This document shows positions 43,701-56,700 of a DNA stretch of 64,000 bases, piece after piece. The stretch spans positions 30,135,855 through 30,199,854 of the forward strand of contig NC_054867.1 in NCBI RefSeq assembly GCF_018320785.1, written 5' to 3'. The stretch's first letter is position 1; each line of letters starts with the position of its first letter. The position numbers and the translations under genes were made by a program. The notes beneath the pieces were generated by a model that was not told the DNA's origin, did not search any database, and worked only from the letters and a program-made list of their open reading frames with translations. Origin of the DNA: Cheilinus undulatus. Taxonomy: Eukaryota; Chordata; Actinopteri; Labriformes; Labridae.

Positions 43701-45610
43701 TCTCCAGGAGAGGGCAAGATCACCCATAAGGGGGAATAAAAGGGAGAGCTTTCAAAATCACGGTCCACTTAAAGCTAGCCTGTGATAATAATATTTTTCT
43801 TTCAACCTGTATAATAACCGCTCTAATCATAAAGCAACAAAATATATAAAATAGATTTATGCTGTAGTGCAAATATAGACTTTTTAAAAAGGAAACCCCT
43901 TTTAAAAAAAACAAACAAAATAACCTTATTACTGGTAATGTTAACAATGTGGATGGGCACACTAAACTAAAACATTTGGAAAGTAATGTTAGACTACAAA
44001 GGTAGGCCATGATGTGCACAAATGTTTGGACCGAAAGAGTGAAAAGCAGCTACAATGAGCACAAAGCAACAAAAACTGGTTAAATAAATAAAAACAGGAA
44101 AAAGGGCATACATGGGCATAAAGAGGCAAAGAAGTGGCAATAAAGGGTGAACACTGCAAAAATGGGTTAGAAGTGGCAAAAAAGGGAGAAAAAATGTTGA
44201 AAAGGGGTTAAAAAGTAGCACGAAAAAATAATTCTAACAACTGAACCCAGTAATAGTTTGACACACTTTTCAGGTCCAAAATGAGGTAACTGTTAGCCAG
44301 GATGCTAGCACTAATGCTACATATCCAACACACACAGGTATTAATAACATCAGTAAATCAGGGGAGGGTCCATTCTCTAGGGTTCTCAGGGGCTCAGCCA
44401 ATCTGTGGGCAGCTCTGCCTCCCATACTGCTCTTGGAGTAGTGAGGGAGGCAACTAAGGAGTTGGAGTTTCAATTTTAAGATCTTTAATTTTCTTTTGTG
44501 TGTTTTGTAATTTCTAATCAGGTACGAACGACTTGAAGAACAGCTGAACGACTTAACAGAGCTGCATCAGAATGAAATGACCAACCTAAAACAGGAACTG
44601 GCCAGTATGGAGGAAAAAGTTGCATACCAGTCTTACGAGCGGGCAAGGGACATTCAGGTAAAACATTGGCCCATTTTTGTAGACTTTTAACATCACAGAA
44701 AAAAAAATTCTGTATCTATACAACTCAGATTTTTTGTGTACCATTTAAAATGATTAATTTTAAAGAAAGAGTTTTTAAAAATATATTGCATTGTTATAAA
44801 GCAATTTGAAAAGTGTGGATTAGTCAGAACTGATGAACAACTACCAAATGATACACCTATGTTAATATGACTCCAACAAAGACCCCAAGTCTCACCCCCT
44901 CCAGTAAACACAATGGGATCAGGAGAATTGACCAGTCAGTGGTAATTCTCTCTATATCATTTTTTATTGAACAGTAACTCACTCATATTTAGAAGTGTTA
45001 GGTTATCAAAGTAGTGTTTGGGGTGTGGTGCTAATTCCTTATTTTAATTCCCCATCTGGGACAAATAAAGTGTTTTGAATTGAATTGAACTGAATTAAAT
45101 ATTTCTCCAGTATTATACTTCCAAGTTTTACTATAAACTTTGACTTTGTGTACAACGTCCATGTATTACTTTAGCAAACTTTAAAGGAGGTCAAACTTTA
45201 TTTGTTTTTGCCGTTATTGGCTGCTTTAAAATTATTTCACAAAAAAGATACTGTTGCAACCAAAAAGCAGAGAAGCAGCTTATCCCAACGTGGTTTCTCT
45301 GTTCATACAGGAGGCTGTGGAGTCCTGCCTGACCCGCATCACTAAGCTAGAGCTGCAGCAGCAGCAGCAGCAGGTGGTCCAGTTGGAGGGAGTCGAGAAC
45401 GCTAATGCTCGAGCTCTTCTGGGAAAACTCATCAACGTCATCCTGGCACTTATGGCGGTGCTTCTGGTCTTTGTCTCCACCATGGCCAACTTCATCACCC
45501 CACTGATGAAGACGCGAGCCCGGGTCGGTGCCACTGTCCTCCTGACTTTGCTGCTGTTCATCTTGTGGAAGCAGTGGGACTTTTTGGAGCCGTGGCTGCT
45601 GCCCAGCTGA
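37774..45610 (+). CDS. tmcc2: TMCC2, transmembrane and coiled-coil domain family 2 (short isoform)
   Basis: Exons: putative ATG-only end of exon 1 (37774-37776), 41147-41545, 41821-42446, 44522-44657 and 45311-45610. Joined phases are clean, giving 487 residues. Coiled coil: [20 protein letters not shown] to [15 protein letters not shown]. Then comes the family block [40 protein letters not shown], a fish-specific Gly-rich and (His)7 linker, a second coiled coil ([13 protein letters not shown] to SYERARDIQ), a (Gln)6 run and two membrane segments at about 424-447 and 460-474, ending LLPS. The C-terminus and [10 protein letters not shown] favour TMCC2 over TMCC1 and TMCC3. Family: ER-anchored protein, related members binding ribosomes or scission machinery. 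The long mammalian N-terminal exon was not found in this window. The start codon is inferred; exons from 41147 on are certain. Confidence 0.9.
39171..40565 (-). mobile_element. Tc1-like transposon, minus strand, in tmcc2 intron 1
   Basis: The left end CAGTGCCTATAAAAAGTATT follows TA at 39169. The minus-strand transposase is in pieces: N-terminal [17 protein letters not shown] (40389 leftwards) with the helix-turn-helix and [16 protein letters not shown]-like block, and C-terminal [13 protein letters not shown] (39610-39550). The catalytic middle is frameshifted, and the right terminal repeat is missing after about 40565. Same family as 25082-26323 and the 214-bp MITE. Confidence 0.85.
42447..44521 (+). 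other. tmcc2 intron with low-complexity repeat
   Basis: Intron between the coding exons ending 42446 and starting 44522. It contains a degenerate array of AAAGTGGCAAAAAAGGG / GGGGTTAAAAA words at about 44040-44225, a form of low-complexity repeat. No hidden exon was seen. Confidence 0.5.
45000..45100 (+). repeat. Retroelement 3' tail fragment in last tmcc2 intron
   Basis: CCCCATCTGGGACAAATAAA followed by GTGTTTTGAATTGAATTGAA, the typical end of a fish non-LTR element with a GAATT-repeat tail. Only the tail is present. Confidence 0.45.
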
Positions 45611-46490
45611 GCTCCCTGAGAGAGGCTGCCTTCAACTCAGTCACCACTTGAGGATGCAGAGACTGAAATAGAACGAGGGCGACTGCATTTGTTCTCTTTG
45701 CGTGTGGAGGTGGGGCATCTGAGGACAAAACATTTTAGTGGAGGAGTGGACAAGATCTGGCTGACAGAGAGTGTGATCAGAGGTGTTTACAACAATTCTC
45801 TGTTTGCCAAGTGACAAAAGAAAACGTCTCATCTTGTGAGGGATGAGGACAAATCATCGGTTGCATTGCTGTCACCAAAAACTCAGTTTCTTTTCAGAAA
45901 TCTTTTTCCCTCCTTTTCTAATAATTTATGATAAATGAATTGCAAAAACCCCCAATGACTTTAAATGCTGATTATATTTGCTGTAACCTTCATGTTGAAG
46001 CTTCAGTATAATTGAGAGGAAAAGTTTTTTTTCATGAATGTTATGTGCTCATGCATGTCCTCAAATGTGCACTAAGATGCATCTAGCTGGCATGAGTTGA
46101 CATTTCATTAATGACAAAATGAATCTTCTGTAACTGCCATTTTGTTGTCAGAAATGTAGTGCAGATTTGTTGTCATTTCCGGTTTGTTGCACATCCTTTT
46201 TTGGTGCTTTTTAGATGCATTTCTTTTCTTTTTTGGTCCTTGTTCTTGAAGTTCAATGAACTGTTTAAATACGCTGATATCTGGAAAATTTCACCATAAT
46301 CCAACCACATAAACTGTTATGTCCATAAAGACTACATTAAACCACAAGTAGGAATACTGTAGAATTTCAACTATCCACTATGTCAGTTTAACAGGCATGT
46401 CAAATTCTATCAAAGTTTATATCCAGTTTGCAAAAAATAAAAATTGCTGTTTTAATAAACAATATAAGAAATAAAGGATTTCTTAAATTA
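45611..46490 (+). other. tmcc2 3' UTR with poly(A) signals
   Basis: Three AATAAA words at 46436-46441, 46454-46459 and 46470-46475 mark the probable end of the transcript. Frames inside are chance frames. Confidence 0.6.
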
Positions 46491-47279
46491 TGCTGACCTA
46501 TTTGTACTTTTGCTGACACTGGAATCTTGAATTGCACCTTGGGACACCTTTCACAGAGTGTTTAATAGTGCGACTTATGGGTACACACTGTTAGTATGAG
46601 TAATTGTAAGCTTGTCAGTTCATCACCTGAAAGAAAGACAAACACTAGTAAAGGGGATTTTGTTGTAAACTGACAACACAGTTGTTCTTGTTCCAATTTC
46701 TCTGTTAGGCAATGTTATAACATTTTTAGACCATGTGTATCGCTGATAGAAACAATGATCAAATATACTCAATAATAAATTAAAACCATAACCCTTTACA
46801 TAAGCTTTCATAATGGATGCATGCTAGTACACCCATGTTTTGTGAAATCCACTACATACTACAAAAGAAATAGCTCATTGCAAGGAAAAGCCCAATGTTA
46901 AAGAAAAGTGAGCGTATGATAAACAGCTGTGTAACTGTATTTTTTATGAGTTTTCAAAGTTACAGGAAAGTCCTATATCGAGCAAGTTTTCATTAATTGT
47001 AACTGCAGGGAGTCAAAAAGTCGGCAAATTAGTATTAAAAAGCATTATCTATTTGCAAGCATAACTCTCCCCAAGGCAAAGGCCAAACTATGCCAAGTTA
47101 GGCCGTTTACATGTAAAAACATAAAGCCTTGGTATTTTCTTTTCTTCTGAACCTCCTGAGATTGGCTTGGACATAAGACAGCATTACTTTTAGCCTTCCA
47201 ACAACACAGTATAAATTCTGCTATCAAGATTGTTTTGAGATCATTATCTTCAATTTCCACTGAAGTTTAAGAAATTTGC

Positions 47280-48200
47280 TTGGAGTGTTGGTGGAATTTA
47301 CTTTAATATTTTTAGGAATTTTCATTAAATTGTTGGGAATATGGTTGTACATTTTAGCATTTTTTATTTTGGGGAATTTAATTGAAAATTATTGGGGAAA
47401 CTTCCTTCAAAATTTTTCCTGACTTCTAATGGAAATTTTGTGGATGTTTGGGGGAATTTGGAATTTTTTTCATAATTTTTGATGAATTTTTGGGATATTT
47501 GTTTGTAAATTTCAAAGAGGTAATGGAAATTTGGGGGGTAATTTACTTCTTATTTTTTCCAGCCTTTTTATGCAAATTTTTTAGATGTCTGAGGGAATTT
47601 GTTAGGAAATTTTCCAGAATTTTAGATAAATTTGGGGGAATTTTTGATTGTTGTTGGAAAATTAATTTCAAATTTTGGTTGGAATTTCCTTTAATTTTTT
47701 TTTCCTGACTTCTCATGGAAATTTTATTTATAATTTTTCAGGTTTTCAGTGTTTAAGGGAATTTGGACATTTTTCATATTTTTTAAATGAATTTTGGGGA
47801 AATGCATTTGTAAATTCTTAGGAAGTCAATTGGAATTTTTGGGGGATATTACCTCAGAATTTTTCCAGACGTTCATGGAAATTTTAGGGATTTTTTAAAA
47901 TGTTCACTGGAACTTGTTTTGAAATTTTCCTTAATTTTCAATGTACTTTTGGGAAATTAATGTCCAAATTTTTGTTATGTTAATCGGAAAGTCATGGTAG
48001 GATTTGCGTTTTTTTTTAATGACTTTTCATGAAAATTTTCAGGAATTGTAATGGAATTTTAGGGCAAAATTTCCATTGAAATTTTTATACTTTTTTCAGA
48101 AAGTTTCTGTGAAACATTTGGGACTGTTTAAAGGAATTTTTTACTGGATTTTTTAAAAGATGTATAATAATTTTCACATAAATTTTAAATTATTTCTTGG
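47280..48200. repeat. C-poor tandem repeat, unit about 150 bp
   Basis: Built from GGAATTT / AAATTTT words. A recurring block of the form TTTTTCCTGACTTCTCATGG then AAATTTT occurs with anchors at about 47421, 47561, 47707, 47868 and 48021, spaced 140, 146, 161 and 153 bp. Between anchors GGGGGAATTTG and GATGAATTTTGGG recur. Copies are strongly diverged. The plus strand has very few C residues. Confidence 0.65.
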
Positions 48201-51200
48201 ATTGTTTTTGTGTTCTTGAAATCTCTGATAATTTGACAGAAAAATTCCAAGACCTCAAAAACTTTAGGTAGAAAAACATATTCTGAGTATTTTGTATTGT
48301 GCAGTAAAATAGGTCTATAATCCTCATACGAATACATCCTTTTTGGAGAAAGCTATTTCCTGCCTATGTTTTATTCTTATCAGGCCCCTCTTGTCCCAAA
48401 TAAGTGGAAGAAAATAAAAATGTATCCCAAACAAAAACTCAGGTCTCAGGAGGTCAACTCAGCTTTTCATTTGTAAAAGGAAGAGGATATCAGAACAGTT
48501 TACTGCTTTAACAGTGATAATCCTCTGAGATTATTTACATGTAATTCCCTCTCATCAGAAGCAGTATCTTTATCCATCTGAGATTACATTTCTTCTGCAA
48601 ATCTTAAATCATTAATCATTAAAGAAGCTGAACGAATGAGGTTTCAGATCAGCTGTGCACACATCTGGTACTCCTGTGGATTATTTTAGTGTTGAGCCAT
48701 TGTATCTGTGAAGATTGTGATGCTAAATTTATGCAAATACTAAGAGACACTTTCTTATTTGTCTTCTGTGCAAGTCGTGAATTGGCCATAACAAACACAC
48801 TGTTTGGGCACAGGGTAACTAACCAGTTTACTCGGTACCAGAAGCCCTCAAACTAAGGATTAATGGCTAACTCTGTCTTTCATCACATCTTTAGATATTT
48901 GTCTTGGACACCTGGATAAGGAAAAATAAAACTGTCAGTTAATCCCCACCTTGTCTTGAGTAGGATCAGGTGGTGAAGGAGGTTGACTGAAAGAGATGGG
49001 ATCAGTTACTGGATTCTCTGGTGCTAGACATAATCACCTTCCACCTCTGGTGGACATTCATGCTTGCCAAGGGGAAGATGGGGTCAGAGAATTTGTAGAA
49101 TTGACTGTTAGGAGCTGTTGCTAGCCTCCCTGTGGTAATAGTGATGGTAATTCAAGACTGTGGGGATGAAGAAAGTTCCCTGGCTTAAGGAGGAGGCCTT
49201 TGGTGTTGGATTACAGTTAGGTCTCAGGAAGCAGTAGACAGGTATTGGGTAACGTCTGTGGTTGACAAAGTGAAAGAAGGGATGGGAGAAATTCAGGTAG
49301 GCCATGGAACAGGACCTCTCGTAACCTTGAGATTGGAAAAATGGTGGAAGACTCAGGAAGGGAGAACAGGGTTTGAATCAGTTTGGTTTTAACAAGGGCG
49401 GAGAGATGCTGACCCATGTTGTTGGTTTGGGTGACGTTAGAGGGAACACTTCTAGGAACTACTGAACTACCGAGCAATACATCCTCTGACATGGAGAGAG
49501 TTTGAAGACCAAGGGGAAACCTTGATGATATACTTAAAAAAATCCCCGAGGTAGTCAAAATGCCCCTCAGAGGCAGAGCACCAGGTTTAGATAGCAATCA
49601 CCTTAGATGCTGACACCCAAGTGACATTGTTGGAGGATAAACCTCTTTAATGTCACTTGGGTGTCACGGGGGTATCATACTTCTCAGCCTAACAGCACAT
49701 GTTGATTCCTTGAGGCTGATGATTAAAGATATACAGAGGGAATGATAAAGGTCTTTCCTGGGTGTGGAACGGTGGTTCAAGTCTTGATTCTTGGATACGA
49801 GATTTCTGGTTCAGCCTGCACGCATATTCTGGACTTGAAGTAGATTTTGTGTTCCAGGAAGTCCTGTAGGGGGTCTGGTAAAAATATGGGGTGTAGAAGC
49901 GTTTGCTGAGTCTCCCTAGCTCCTGTATGAGCGCGATGAGAGCCTCGTCAGGGTCCAGCCTGCTGGCCTCAGAACTACAAGTCAGTTATTTGTGTTAGCT
50001 TCATGGACTGACTAAGAGCAGGCACTAGGATAGTTTTCTGCATTGAATTTGCATTGAAAGGAGGTGGTTCAGGCATCTGATAATGATACCACTTGCTCAC
50101 TTCTATTTGAAGGTTGTCTGGTTTTCCCAACTGACAGGAGATCCCAGGTTAAACCCAGTGCCTCCTCGATGGACTTTATCTCCCATCTTTTCTTGGAAGT
50201 GCCTCAGAAGTCCAATGAGGAGCTGAAAAATGTTGCTTGAGGGATGGACGTCTGTGCTTACATGCACAACCTGCTGTCACTGCGAAAAGATAAGCAGAAA
50301 AAACAGCATCCAGTTTCCACTCACAGTTCAGAATGATCAGCCAAAAACAAGGTTTCAAATTTGCTTTGTCTTTTAATAATACAGTCAGGCAAACCCCATA
50401 TGACCATTACATTTATGACAGGTAATCTTACAGTACAAGACAGAACTCAAGGAGATCAGAGCCAGTGGCATGACCACACCTGACCACTAAAAAGTAAGAC
50501 ATTCATCGTCATTAGATTGTTCCAACTTTTACATAGAGTTCACAAATGTTTACTTTGCATTTGACTCGTATCAAACACAACAGTTTTCTCTTGATTACCT
50601 AGCAAATTCTAAAGACCTTGATAGAAACAGCAGAGTAGAAAAAAACATTGTATAACAAGCAGAAGAATTCCTGATTTTACCTTAATTTCCTGTCAAGATG
50701 CAAGATGTACAATATATTGCTTTCAGGTGCTCAACTCAAAATGGATACCCCTCGACTCCCAAACACATTCTTCAGTATGGCTGTCTGCCCTTTCTCTTTT
50801 TTTTTTGTTCATCTCCTGCAGGTAAAACACAGGTGCAGCAGTGTCTCTGACCCTCTCCTACGAGTTACACTGTTAATCCACAGGGGGAGCTGCCAGTTAA
50901 AGAAGATAAAGGAGCTAAAAGATCAACAATCACAAAGATAGGACCAAAGATATTAGCCCCTCCTCAAAAGTGCAGCTTTCAATCAAACTTTTTGCTTCTC
51001 TTGTGATGAAAGTGAAACATACAGTGACTACAAAATAAACTAAAAAAATCAAAAACTATTCTTATCCACTGAGAGCGCGGGACACAGTATCCAGTCAGAG
51101 CAGTACAATTGAGGAGAGGGTGACATATAAATGACACACAGTGACAAGATTCCCAAAGTGACACAATGATAAAAAAGGTGAACAGGTGGCAACACAGAGT

Positions 51201-53798
51201 CTAGATTAAATCATTGACCGTAGTCACACTGCAACCATTTTCCTCTGACATCAAGCTAAAGATGGTAAGATCAAATGCTGATTGATTTTTACTGCTGTGT
51301 TCTGGCTTTTAAGCGGAATAAACGACTTCATGTTTCAGTAACTAAAAGACAATGAACATTTAAAAAACAGATGTTTCAGGTCAGATTCCAAGGAAAAACA
51401 TTTGATGACCCATTAGCTACAATAGCTAATATAAACATTCAGCCAATAACTTGCTAGTATGATCATCTGCTAGGAATAGTCTAAATGCTAATGCTACCTC
51501 ATGAAGGTTTTATACTGGAAAATTAAGAAAGAACAGCAGAATAGACTCTATTTAGTAACCAACATATCTGAAAAGGAAATGCTGAGGTAAAGTCGTAAAA
51601 AGGTCATATTAGCATTGAGCCACCTCCTAACTAATGGTAATATTAGCAAGTGCATAGTTCAGAGTTCCTACACATTTTTTTTCAAAACTCAATTTAAAAC
51701 CTTTAAGACCTGAACTGAAAAAAATAAGCCCTGTCAAACAGTTCAGAGCAGAGATATTTTTGGGCCATAAATGCACAAATTTGATAATTTCTGGCACATT
51801 TAATGCCTCTGTTCTATCTTTATGCTGTCTGGTAATATTCGTCATAACATATTTTAGCGGGTGTGCTGAGTTTTTTCTAAACATTTTAACTATCAAAAAG
51901 CAGAACTTTTTTTTTTTTTTGGCAATGAAGACTTGTTAAAATAAGGGTAAACTGCTTACATTTTTAAGTGGGCAAATTGGTAGATCAGATTGGTTCCCAA
52001 CTGGACCGCCTAGAGGGGTTGCCAATAATCTCAGGGGAGTACAAGGCTTTGTCTAGCCTGAGGCGGTCAAAACTACATTGGATTATATGAAGTAAGATCA
52101 TGTAAAAACTCTTTTTTACTAAAATTAATGTAGATTTTTGACAGCACTCTATCACCTTTTTTTTTTTAATTTGTGTGGGTCTGGGGAGCACCCAACACTG
52201 AATTCTCTGTATTTTGGAGTATATTCATGAAAAAAACTTTAGGAGGAAATTCAGTTAGATATAAATTATTCACTATTAATTAAAAAGAACACAATTATCT
52301 TCACAAATTTTAGCTTCTAGTTAGCCTGAATTAGGGATTTTTTTAAATTTAAAACTGAATAGTTTCATACTAAATAATCACATAAGGCCTGTTTACTGAT
52401 TTAACAGCTAAAAAATAAAGGCACTCCAAAACTAAGAGGTTAACTTTTTAATGTTGCTGAGAATCAAAGACAGAAAGATTTTTAAAAGTTTTGAAATCTC
52501 AGAAACTCTGACTGTAGCATGCTATTTCTTCCTGTCTCACTCTCTTCCTACATCAGTGGCTGGTTTTGTAGATTTTAAGATCATTTGTCTTATTTCATCT
52601 GTTCAATTATTGATATTCTGTGTGTTACTAAAAGGTCTATCATATATGCAGTGGTGTGTCTGGCTATATGTCATAATTTTTAAATAACAAGCTAAAATGC
52701 TGTTTTGTTAGCGCTAGATTGTTATTTTTTAGCGTAACTAGCCAAAGTGCTTTATCAGCTTAAAAAGTTTATTTCAGCTCATTCTATACAGAGGCGGGAT
52801 GCAGACACAAGGGAGCGACTGTGAACATTGAAATTTAAAAATGGCCACTGTGCTGTCAAAATGCTGCCACCGGTATTCCACTGTTTCCTGCGGCAGTCTT
52901 TAATAACGATGACGCCTCTCTTTATAGTTGAAGACATTTCTTCTTCTTTTCTCTACTCTCACGGGTAAAAGTTAGACTTTTTAACGCCTTACATTTAACT
53001 TACTTTCAAGAAGTGTTTATCTAACTAATGGGTGGTCAAATATAATGTGAAACTCAAATATGGCCTGAAGTCCCTCCAGATTTTTGAATGGTTCATACTA
53101 AAATGTATGAACTTACAGACATTTGAACATCCATACTGTGAGCATGCTGTCAGAGGAAGTGGCAATTATATGAATGTGGGAAATTGAATCCATACAATAA
53201 AGTTAACTGTTCTTTTTTTAGGTAGTGTGTAGTGAATTGGCAATAAATGTTCTGAAACAGCATTTAACAATCCAAAACCTGTGTTGCCTTTAAATGTAAA
53301 ATGCTGTCTCAGGAGAACTCCTGGTTTGTTCCAGACTCAACAGACAAGAGCCTGATTGTTTACCTAGAAAGAACATGGACACACACAACTTGGTGTTCAG
53401 CAGGACAAAGAAAGACCTGCTCCCAGTCTTCAGGCCGTTAACCACTATGCTGGTCCCATGGGCTGAAAGACCTGTGGCCTCATTTATGAAAAGGTTTTTT
53501 GCGTGTTAAAAGAAAAAGCGTAAAGATGTCAATCAGAACATTTTAATTCAGATCACCAATAGTATTTCCTTGGCAACAATACAGCATGTATACTATCCTC
53601 TTTCTCATCTGAAATACTCTGCTAAAACTTTCACCTTGCCTCATAAATGAGGCTGTCCTACTGCCCTCGTTTCAGTCTTTTTTAGGAAGTGGATTTAAAG
53701 TGATTGTTTCTATGACATCTGGGAAAACATCAAGAGAACATTTTCATAAATGCAGCCATCGGCTGCTGCGTACAGGTCGACATCACAGCGAGAGGTAT
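48201..53798. other. Intergenic region between tmcc2 and usp49 (convergent genes)
   Basis: No gene recognised. A perfect hairpin lies at 49611-49666. The minus frame 49217-49597 has no family match and may be decayed repeat. A short hAT-like phrase TTGGTTCCCAACTGG lies near 51990, and T-runs lie at 51909 and 52157. The usp49 3' UTR must lie in the right part; a reverse-strand AATAAA occurs near 52768, and its true end is unknown. Confidence 0.45.
49611..49666. repeat. Perfect 18-bp inverted repeat (hairpin)
   Basis: Left arm TGACACCCAAGTGACATT (49611-49628), right arm AATGTCACTTGGGTGTCA (49649-49666), loop of 20 bases that itself pairs GAGG with CCTC. No mismatch in the arms. Confidence 0.9.
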
Positions 53799-56700
53799 CT
53801 AGGCAGACCTCTGGGTGTAAAAGAGAATATAGGCCTGAGTGTTGCACACCTCCTCCACACTGCAAACCTTCATCTCAGAGTCGTTACAGTGGACCCAGAA
53901 ACCTGAAGACACACAAAAAAGGTTAAAGATGTTGTAAAGAAATCAGATTTCACATGCTGATCTGGATCATGATGGGTCTCTTCTCACCTCCTTCTGTATT
54001 GTAGCAGTATGCAGTGTAGTGCCCTGAGCCGAAGCCTTTACCGTGATGCATAACTACAGCAGATAGATCGTAGGTGTAGCCTCCTCTGTGGACAGAGTGA
54101 CCTGAGCCTGTGCAGCAGTATGGTTTGATGTTCAGAACTTGGTCAAAGGCCACATGGACGCCGATTTTCTCCCTATGGTTCCGCCCTGACCATCTGCCAT
54201 ACAACAGGGACTTGTTAGCGTCACATGCATCCGTGATAAAAACAAATGCTGCCTGTACTTAGCACTGAGATTTCAGCATAAAAAACTGAGAACTGTGTTA
54301 AATTCAGGACATTTAATGAGAAGTTAAAATAATTTAAATATCAGGATGTAAAGAAACTTGCCTGAAGCGTTTGAGGTGCAGCCGTAGAACCTGAGGTAAA
54401 CGGTAGATCAGAAGCTGCTTACGTGCCTCTGACAGAACTAAGGGTTTGTGGGATGATTTCCGTCTTCTCTCTGTCAACCCAGGAAACAAAAAAATGTTAA
54501 GCTATTCCCCCAGTAAATCCAAAACAAAAATGCAAACATATGCAGGCATCACTGCCTTCTCCTGATCACAGTGGGCTAAATTCCCAACTCCTCCACAAGG
54601 TAAGTGTCCTCCATACTCCCTGCTCAACCACTCAGAGGACAAGTGTTGGCTCAATGCTAAAGGCACTTCCTCTCAGGGAAAGCAGATTAGACTTTTTTTG
54701 TTGTTGTTTTGAACAGCTTGAAATACCACCTTCAGGGCAAGTCCCATTCGATTTTAAACCATTCCTTATTGCCTTTACCTTAATTTTTCTTACGTCTGAA
54801 GAATCCAATTCTCTTTTCTAGTAGAACGTAGGAGATCAAATATGTGGAACACACGGCTTTGATAGAGAAAGTCACGTAATTTGTGTCATAGTGTTAAAAA
54901 GACGTAATGCAATGAAATCATGTTAAATAGTGAGAAGCATCCTACAAGGAAACTGCATGTATTAAACGTCAGCAGCAGTGCAGTGCAAATAATAACATAA
55001 GAAAGAGCCTTTGAAAAGACTGGATACAAAGTTTACTGACTGTTGCAGCTGTTGCAGGCATAGATGCAGCCTTCAAGAGCCTCCATCTCGGTAAACTTGG
55101 ACAGCATCTCGGTGAGGGTGCAGCTGCGTTGGTACGCTGTGGAGCCTGAGCTTTTGTCTATACTGTGGTATCGCTCTGGAAACTCCAAAGACAAATCCCA
55201 GAATGGCTCGACTGTGTTAGACTTGTGCTTACAGGACAGACATGTAACCTAAAAGAAACCATAAGCAGAGAGGAGAAATAGGTAAGGGCCCCAGCTGAAC
55301 GTAAATAGGAGGGCCTTTTTCTGTAGTTATCAGTTTCTGTATTGATCATGAGATGTGTTTTGATAACACTGCCCATGTGAAGAGAATTGTTATAATAACA
55401 GATGCCTTAAACCAGAGGGTTCTTTAGGAAAATGTTAGGATAAAGTTTATGAACATGCTCTTACAGTGTTTGCAAATGCCACGCAAAAAACAAAACAAAA
55501 CAAACAAAGAAAAAAAAACAGGAAAAATCAAATCTTGATACACTTTCATATTTGAAATCTGTGTTTTTGCTGAGCTGATGTGACAATATCAACTCAGTTT
55601 AGATGGTTAGTGCTTTACAAGAAGCAAAGTTGTCTTACAGGTATCTTCATCTTGATGTTTTAATTGCTAATCACTGGCCCACATAGCAGGGTCTTCAGCA
55701 TATAAGTTAATTTCTTTTGAGGACAAATAACTGGCCCAATCATGTCTCCTAGAGGGCCGTCTACACCCCTTCCCACTCTGTTTTCTCCTGCTCAGAGAAG
55801 CATATCCAGAAGAAACAAAATATCAGTATGAAAAGAATAAGTAGGATATGTTAAAAAGGCATAAAGTCCAAAAACACAATCATGAAGCTGCAAAAACTGT
55901 CAAGACTTCGCAGACCTGGTCTGCTACTGCATTACCCACTGTCAGGAGCGGGTGGAAGAGGCGAGGTGTGTGACACTGCCAGATAGGAAACAGAAGGAGC
56001 AGGTGTGTGTCAGGGGAGTGGAGGTACATCGTGAACATGAGGGGAGTGAGGCCGTAGTAACAACAGCATTGTCAGTGTTGTGTTTATCTGGCCATGCAGT
56101 AACTAAGGTAGATCTCTAGAGTATCCTAATACAATAAACAGCACTATTACACCTAAGGTTCTCTTTATAAAAGTTTATGAAAACGTTTATAAAGATGGAC
56201 TTTGAATCCATTGAATCATCTTTCAAATGTTTGTGAAAAGGTTGTTAGAGGTTAGATCTGTAGCTCTTCTGCCTACAAAGCATACAAGGATGTTTGTAAA
56301 AGAACTCTGAGTGCTTGTACTCCATTACAAGCAAAAGTCCTTCATTCAAAGAGGCCTTATTTGCAAGTATGTCAGTATATTTTTCATCATTACGAAGTTT
56401 GAGTACTCAGGGTTCTTGTAGTAAAGTAAAAAAGTTTTCTAAGAAAACTTAACTACTATACCAGTATTACAGCTGCATAAACATGTATGTTGCATGTTTA
56501 TGTTCTAGATCAACTGGCAGCCTGGGTGCCATATCATGCCCCCAAAAGATGATTCAATTCAGAAAACCTAAGGTTTAGGGTATTGTTTGTCTTTATGTCC
56601 TTATAACAACTAAGTCAATCAGTTTTATTGGGAGTAGCATATCCTACAGGTCTGACCTCTGAGATATAAAGGTGTAGAAATATGAAGTATGATAGAATGG

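Noticed and set aside
47448-47708. 86-codon frame rich in Phe
   Set aside because: It lies within the AT-rich tandem array and its composition simply mirrors the repeat words.
49217-49597. 126-codon minus-strand frame
   Set aside because: Resembles low-grade repeat or chance coding. I could not match it to gag, pol or any other family, so no call was made.
49611-49666. Known microRNA precursor
   Set aside because: The arms are perfect, unlike most real precursors with bulges, and I do not recognise the sequence as a named miRNA. Kept only as a hairpin.
48901-50350. Decayed LTR retroelement
   Set aside because: The segment looked like old coding DNA in places, but no protease, reverse transcriptase, integrase or LTR pair was found.
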